From positions 147,195-211,194 of the forward strand of contig NZ_JACIIX010000007.1 in NCBI RefSeq assembly GCF_014205675.1: 64,000 nucleotides of DNA, given 5' to 3'. A model generated the notes under the pieces. It was not told the DNA's origin. It ran no database searches and saw only the letters and a program-made list of their open reading frames with translations. This document shows, in pieces, positions 60,556-64,000 of the stretch; the stretch's first letter is position 1, and each line of letters opens with the position of its first letter. Position numbers and translations under genes: made by a program. The DNA comes from Novispirillum itersonii. Its GTDB lineage: Bacteria; Pseudomonadota; Alphaproteobacteria; Rhodospirillales; Rhodospirillaceae.

Positions 60556-63039
60556 ATGCATCCCTTGCTCGCCAGCCAGCTCGCTGAGGCCTCCTCCCGG
60601 GGGCCGGAGGGCAGTGTTGATCTCCAGCGCCTTCTGAAACTGGTGGACGCCACCTACCATGCCCTGACGGGCGGAGGGGAGGATGGCCGTGCTGTCTCTG
60701 CGCAGGCCGGATCCGCCACGGATGATCCGCTGGAGGGCCCGTTGCGCGCACAGGCGGCCGGGCAGATCCGGGATCTGCTGGATGCTGTCGGCGAAGGGCT
60801 GCTGACCTTCAGCGACGACCTGCGGATCATGGATGCCAATGCCAGCGCCGGTCTGCTGCTGGGATGTTCCGCGCCGTCGCTGATTGGCCGGCTGTTGCCG
60901 GATCTGCTGCCGCGCACTGTGCTTCAGGATTCGACGGTGGCAGAGGATGAGTTCGGCCATGTCGTCCGCCTGACGGCGGGCGGAACCGAAACTGTTCTGC
61001 TGGTCAAGCGGGGGGCGCTGCCCGCCATCACCGGCCAGCGCCATACCCTGCTGCTGCGGGATATCACCGCCCCGGTCCGGGCGCGGGAGGAACTGGATCT
61101 CAGCCGTCAGCGCTTCCGGGATTATGCGGAATCGTCCTCGGACTGGCTGTGGGAAGTGGATGACACCTTCACCCTGACACAGGTGGCCGGGCCGCAGACG
61201 TGGCTGCGCGATGCCCTGATGCAGGCGGGCACCCTGCGGGCGTTGCAGCCTTATTCGGCCAACGAGGCCTTCAACGATTTTGATACCCTGCTGACCGCCC
61301 ACGAGTCGTTCCGCGACCTGCTGTTCCGCTTTGCCGACCCGGAAGGCGGGATGCGGGTGGTCAGCCTGAGCGGGAAACCGGTTTTCAACTGTACCGGCCA
61401 GTTTCTCGGATACCGGGGGACCGCCACCGATATCAGCGCGCAGGAACGGACGCGGGAGCGGCTGGAGGCGACGGAGGCCAAGCTGATGGCCGCCCTCAGC
61501 GGGATCTCGGAAGGGTTCACCCTGTTTGATCACGATGACCGGCTGATCCTGTGCAATGCCCGGTACCGGCAGATGTATCCGGATACGGCGGATGTCCTGA
61601 CCTACGGCATCCGGTTTGAGGAGATTGTCCAGATCAGTCTGGAGCGGGGTCTGTATCAGGCTCCGCCGGGGCGCAGCCTGTCGATGGTGGTGCGGGACCG
61701 TCTGGAGTGTCACCGCCGGGCGGATGGCATGCCGTTCGAGATGCATACCCTGACCGGGAAATGGGTGCGGGTGGTGGAATACCGGACCCCCGACGGCGGG
61801 CGGATCGGCCTGCATACGGACATCAGCGACACGGTGGAGCTTCAGGCGGCGTTGCAGGCCGCCAAGGAGGAGGCCGAAGCCGCCAGCCGGGCCAAATCAG
61901 AATTCCTGTCGGCGATGAGTCACGAACTGCGGACCCCCCTGAATGCCGTGCTGGGGTTTGCCCAGCTGCTGGCGGTCAGCCGCCGCGATCCCCTGACGGC
62001 GAAGCAGAGGGAGCATGTCGATCATATCCGCCGCAGCGGCAACCATCTGCTGACCCTGATCAATGAAGTGCTGGATCTGGCGCGGATTGAGTCCGGTGCG
62101 CTGACTCTGGCGCCGGAGGCCCTGACGCTGTCGTCTCTGGTGCAGGATTGTCTGGCGATTGTGCAGCCGCTGGCCTTGCCGGGGGGGATCCGGGTTGAGG
62201 TCGCACCGTCATTGGTCCGGGTTCCGAAGGTCTATGCCGATTACGTGCGGATGAAACAGGTTCTGCTGAACCTTCTCAGCAATGCGATCAAGTATAATGT
62301 GCCTGAGGGGCAGGTTCTGATCAGTGCCGGGCAGTATCAGAGCGCCGGTCTGGAAAACACGCTGCGGGATGACTGGGTCCGGATCCGCATTTCTGATACC
62401 GGGCGGGGAATTGCGGTTGAGAAACAAGGGGGGCTGTTCCAGCCGTTCAACCGGCTGGGGGCGGAGGTCTCCGGCATTGAAGGAACCGGCATCGGCCTGA
62501 AAGTCACCCGGGATCTGATGCAGATGATGGGGGGCCAGATCGGGTTTGAAAGCGCGGAGGGGCAGGGCACAACCTTCTGGGTTGACCTGCCGGTCGCTGA
62601 GGCGGCCCCGGTGGTACCGTCTGTCCAGAAAGGGCCGGGTGTTCAGGGGGGTGGAGAGCCGCCGCACCGCCGCCTTCTGCTGATTGAACATCGGCTGGAT
62701 GTGATTGCAGGCTTCCAGACGGCGGTTGCCGGTCTGCCGGGGGTGAGTCTGGTGTCCGTGCCGTCGATGGAGGATGGATTGTTCACCGCCCATGCCGAAC
62801 TGCCGGATGCGATTGTTCTCGGGCAGGTGTTGGGGCAGCCGGAGGGGGCGGCCCCTGACGGCCCGGAACCGTTGACCCTGTTGCGGGCTGCCGGGGAAAC
62901 CATGCGGATTCCGGTGTTCCTGCTGCCGGGGGTTTCCGGGGAGGGGAGGCAGGTCTATCCGCTGCCGCACCCGGTTACTGCGGAGACCTTGCGGACGGCG
63001 CTGGTGCGTGGGCTGGCCGGTGCGTCAGGGCCTGACTGA
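60556..63039 (+). CDS. Multi-PAS histidine kinase with degenerate receiver domain
   Basis: 827 aa, cytoplasmic (no signal or membrane helix seen). Three PAS-like segments (about residues 70-175, 185-300 and 305-430), then HisKA with the phospho-His456 in SEFLSAMSHELRTPLNAVLGFAQ and the HATPase_c domain with N-box VLLNLLSNAIKYN and G-boxes ISDTGRGIAVE and GIEGTGIGLKVTRDL. The last 120 residues resemble a receiver, but the acidic pair is absent (IEHR), the acceptor Asp position is Gly (IVLGQVLG), and Lys is missing. It probably binds or regulates without phosphorylation. The start ATG at 60556 has AGGACGG upstream. Confidence 0.88.
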   Translation: MHPLLASQLAEASSRGPEGSVDLQRLLKLVDATYHALTGGGEDGRAVSAQAGSATDDPLEGPLRAQAAGQIRDLLDAVGEGLLTFSDDLRIMDANASAGLLLGCSAPSLIGRLLPDLLPRTVLQDSTVAEDEFGHVVRLTAGGTETVLLVKRGALPAITGQRHTLLLRDITAPVRAREELDLSRQRFRDYAESSSDWLWEVDDTFTLTQVAGPQTWLRDALMQAGTLRALQPYSANEAFNDFDTLLTAHESFRDLLFRFADPEGGMRVVSLSGKPVFNCTGQFLGYRGTATDISAQERTRERLEATEAKLMAALSGISEGFTLFDHDDRLILCNARYRQMYPDTADVLTYGIRFEEIVQISLERGLYQAPPGRSLSMVVRDRLECHRRADGMPFEMHTLTGKWVRVVEYRTPDGGRIGLHTDISDTVELQAALQAAKEEAEAASRAKSEFLSAMSHELRTPLNAVLGFAQLLAVSRRDPLTAKQREHVDHIRRSGNHLLTLINEVLDLARIESGALTLAPEALTLSSLVQDCLAIVQPLALPGGIRVEVAPSLVRVPKVYADYVRMKQVLLNLLSNAIKYNVPEGQVLISAGQYQSAGLENTLRDDWVRIRISDTGRGIAVEKQGGLFQPFNRLGAEVSGIEGTGIGLKVTRDLMQMMGGQIGFESAEGQGTTFWVDLPVAEAAPVVPSVQKGPGVQGGGEPPHRRLLLIEHRLDVIAGFQTAVAGLPGVSLVSVPSMEDGLFTAHAELPDAIVLGQVLGQPEGAAPDGPEPLTLLRAAGETMRIPVFLLPGVSGEGRQVYPLPHPVTAETLRTALVRGLAGASGPD

Positions 63040-63047
63040 AGACAAAA

Positions 63048-63074
63048 CCCCCGCCGGATCCGGTCCGGCGGGGG
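63048..63074 (+). terminator. Terminator-like hairpin after the kinase gene
   Basis: CCCCCGCCGG / CCGGCGGGGG arms (63048-63057 and 63065-63074) with a 7-nt loop; no long T run. Confidence 0.7.
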
Positions 63075-63131
63075 CTGACTGTCATCGGGGCTCCGGCAAT
63101 GCCTGCAAAGGCCTGACCGGACGGCAGAGCC

Positions 63132-63548
63132 TCAGCGGGCCGGACGGCGGCGGGCCTTGGTGCCGAGGCCGATCTTCTTCGCCAGATCAGACCGGTGGAT
63201 GGCGTAGTTGGGGGCCACCATCGGGTAATCGGCGGGCAGACCCCAGCGTTCGCGGTATTCTTCCGGGGTCATGTTGTAAGCCGTCTTCAGGTGCCGCTTC
63301 AGCATCTTCAGCTTCTTACCGTCTTCAAGGCAGATAATGTATTCCGGGGTCACCGACTTTTTCACCGGAACGGCCGGCTGCGGGCGTTCCACCTGCACCG
63401 GGGCGGACCCCAGATTGGTCAGGGCGCGGTGGACTTCCGAAATCAGCAGCGGCAGATCAGACATCGCGACGGTGTTATTGCTGACGTGGGCGGCGACGAT
63501 GTCGGCGGTCAGCGCAAGAAGATCCTTGTCGATGTACTGGTCGCTCAT
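63132..63548 (-). CDS. mucR: MucR family transcriptional regulator
   Basis: 138 aa. MucR/Ros proteins are H-NS-like, zinc-finger regulators of polysaccharide, motility and cell cycle genes in alphaproteobacteria. The finger [44 protein letters not shown] matches MucR closely; the typical N-terminal oligomerisation part ([34 protein letters not shown]) is present. It is divergent from the TusA-like gene. Confidence 0.95.
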   Translation of the reverse strand: MSDQYIDKDLLALTADIVAAHVSNNTVAMSDLPLLISEVHRALTNLGSAPVQVERPQPAVPVKKSVTPEYIICLEDGKKLKMLKRHLKTAYNMTPEEYRERWGLPADYPMVAPNYAIHRSDLAKKIGLGTKARRRPAR

Positions 63549-63654
63549 TCAGGCGGTCCTTATGACGAATAGGGAAACGTTTATGGATATTGAAGCGTGT
63601 TTGCACGCTATATATGATGCGCCACCCCGCTTAGCAACGGTAAAATAGATTAGG

Positions 63655-63909
63655 ATGATTTCTGTGGATACTGTGTCGGATTATTTTCTCGATATCACGG
63701 CAGAGATCTGCCCGTTTACCTTTGTTAAGACTAAATTGATGCTGGAAAAAATGTCTTCCGGACAAACATTGGCTGTGGACCTGCGCGGACCGGAGCCGGT
63801 GCGCAATGTTCCCGCATCGGTGCGGGCGGAAGGCCATGCGGTGCTGTCGCTGGGTCCGCTGCCCGGGGCCGACGGCGTGATGCGGATGGTGATCCGCAAG
63901 GGCGGCTAG
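63655..63909 (+). CDS. TusA/SirA-like sulfur carrier family protein
   Basis: 84 aa. LDITAEICPFTFVKTKLMLEKMSSGQTLAVDLRGPEPVRNVPASVRAEGHAVL resembles the TusA family; the catalytic Cys is in CPFT, where TusA has CPxP. TusA carries persulfide sulfur in tRNA thiolation and related reactions; the variant is frequent in alphaproteobacteria, so sulfur transfer is likely but not proven. Start ATG with only a weak AGGAT site; GTG at 63664 is possible. Confidence 0.85.
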   Translation: MISVDTVSDYFLDITAEICPFTFVKTKLMLEKMSSGQTLAVDLRGPEPVRNVPASVRAEGHAVLSLGPLPGADGVMRMVIRKGG

Positions 63910-63956
63910 AGCATTTTCCGATTGAGTGGAATCCGGTCAATCGAAGAAAATGCTCT
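63908..63956. repeat. Intergenic palindromic repeat element
   Basis: A 49-nt hairpin: arms AGAGCATTTTC / GAAAATGCTCT (11 bp, perfect) and inner CGATTGA / TCAATCG (7 bp). It overlaps the TusA-like stop codon and is followed by CTTTTT, so it may also act as a terminator. Similar AGAGC...GCTCT elements with the same interior motif are recurrent in alphaproteobacterial intergenic DNA, as I recall. Confidence 0.75.
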
Positions 63957-63970
63957 CTTTTTAAAAAGTT

Positions 63971-64000
63971 AGAGCGTTTTCAACCGCAAAACCGGTGTCC
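63971..64000. repeat. Second repeat element, cut by window end
   Basis: Begins AGAGCGTTTTCAACCGC and continues with AAAACCGGTGTCC, the typical partner of the first element. The right arm lies beyond the window. Confidence 0.55.

Overview
This 64 kb window is GC-rich, tightly packed chromosomal DNA of an alphaproteobacterium, most likely of the order Rhodospirillales (Novispirillum/Magnetospirillum-like; this is an inference). The basis is a MucR-type regulator, an Irr-like Fur protein, a DUF2125 protein, the gene order ffh-rpsP-rimM-trmD-rplS-leuC-leuD, a SAM-II riboswitch before metZ, and a two-subunit bacterioferritin. Almost all genes are core metabolism. One low-GC patch (about 10.87-13.1 kb) looks acquired.

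Layout. 0-6.7 kb: a truncated hypothetical protein, xerD, gluQ, an HNH nuclease, a lipocalin, a GIY-YIG protein and a divergent LysR/SDR pair. 6.9-10.9 kb: a four-gene operon, each gene overlapping the next by 4 bp (HAD-UbiA fusion, GtrA, DprE1-like FAD oxidase, DprE2-like reductase). It matches the polyprenyl-phosphate-arabinose pathway of mycobacteria and the Azorhizobium noeCHOP genes. 10.9-13.2 kb: an AT-richer island with an AbiJ-like candidate defence gene, two small unknown genes, a triple 22-bp tandem repeat and tRNA-Gly(CCC). 13.3-26.4 kb: a radical SAM protein with many extra cysteines, promoter plus SAM-II riboswitch plus metZ, leuB, a Tat lipoprotein of the nitroreductase type, upp, the ffh-rpsP-rimM-trmD-rplS translation operon, leuC, a small acidic protein, leuD and a ferredoxin-like protein.

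26.4-31.4 kb: an amine catabolism cluster: aldehyde dehydrogenase, FeaR-like AraC regulator and periplasmic copper amine oxidase. The two enzyme genes share a near-identical 30-bp element upstream of their starts, a good candidate operator. 31.4-33.3 kb: queC-queE-queD for preQ0. 33.4-43.4 kb: a stand-alone Lrp ligand-binding protein, a nuclease-like secreted protein, an orphan NarL-type regulator, prolyl iminopeptidase, tRNA-Arg(CCT), purT, PBP1A, a DUF2125 protein and ChaC.

43.4-47 kb: an iron module: cupin, Irr-like regulator, FTR1 permease plus periplasmic cupredoxin, and paired bacterioferritin genes. One bacterioferritin subunit keeps the ferroxidase centre and the other keeps the haem methionine. 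Similar inverted repeats of TGC-type stand before the regulator and before the permease operon. 47-64 kb: Hsp20, a methyltransferase, a GNAT-MutT fusion next to argJ, a parvulin, secA, small motility-type proteins, thrC, an M16 protease, a multi-PAS histidine kinase with a degenerate receiver, MucR, a TusA-like protein and an intergenic palindromic repeat at the edge.

All functional calls rest on reading motifs and gene order by eye; no searches were run.
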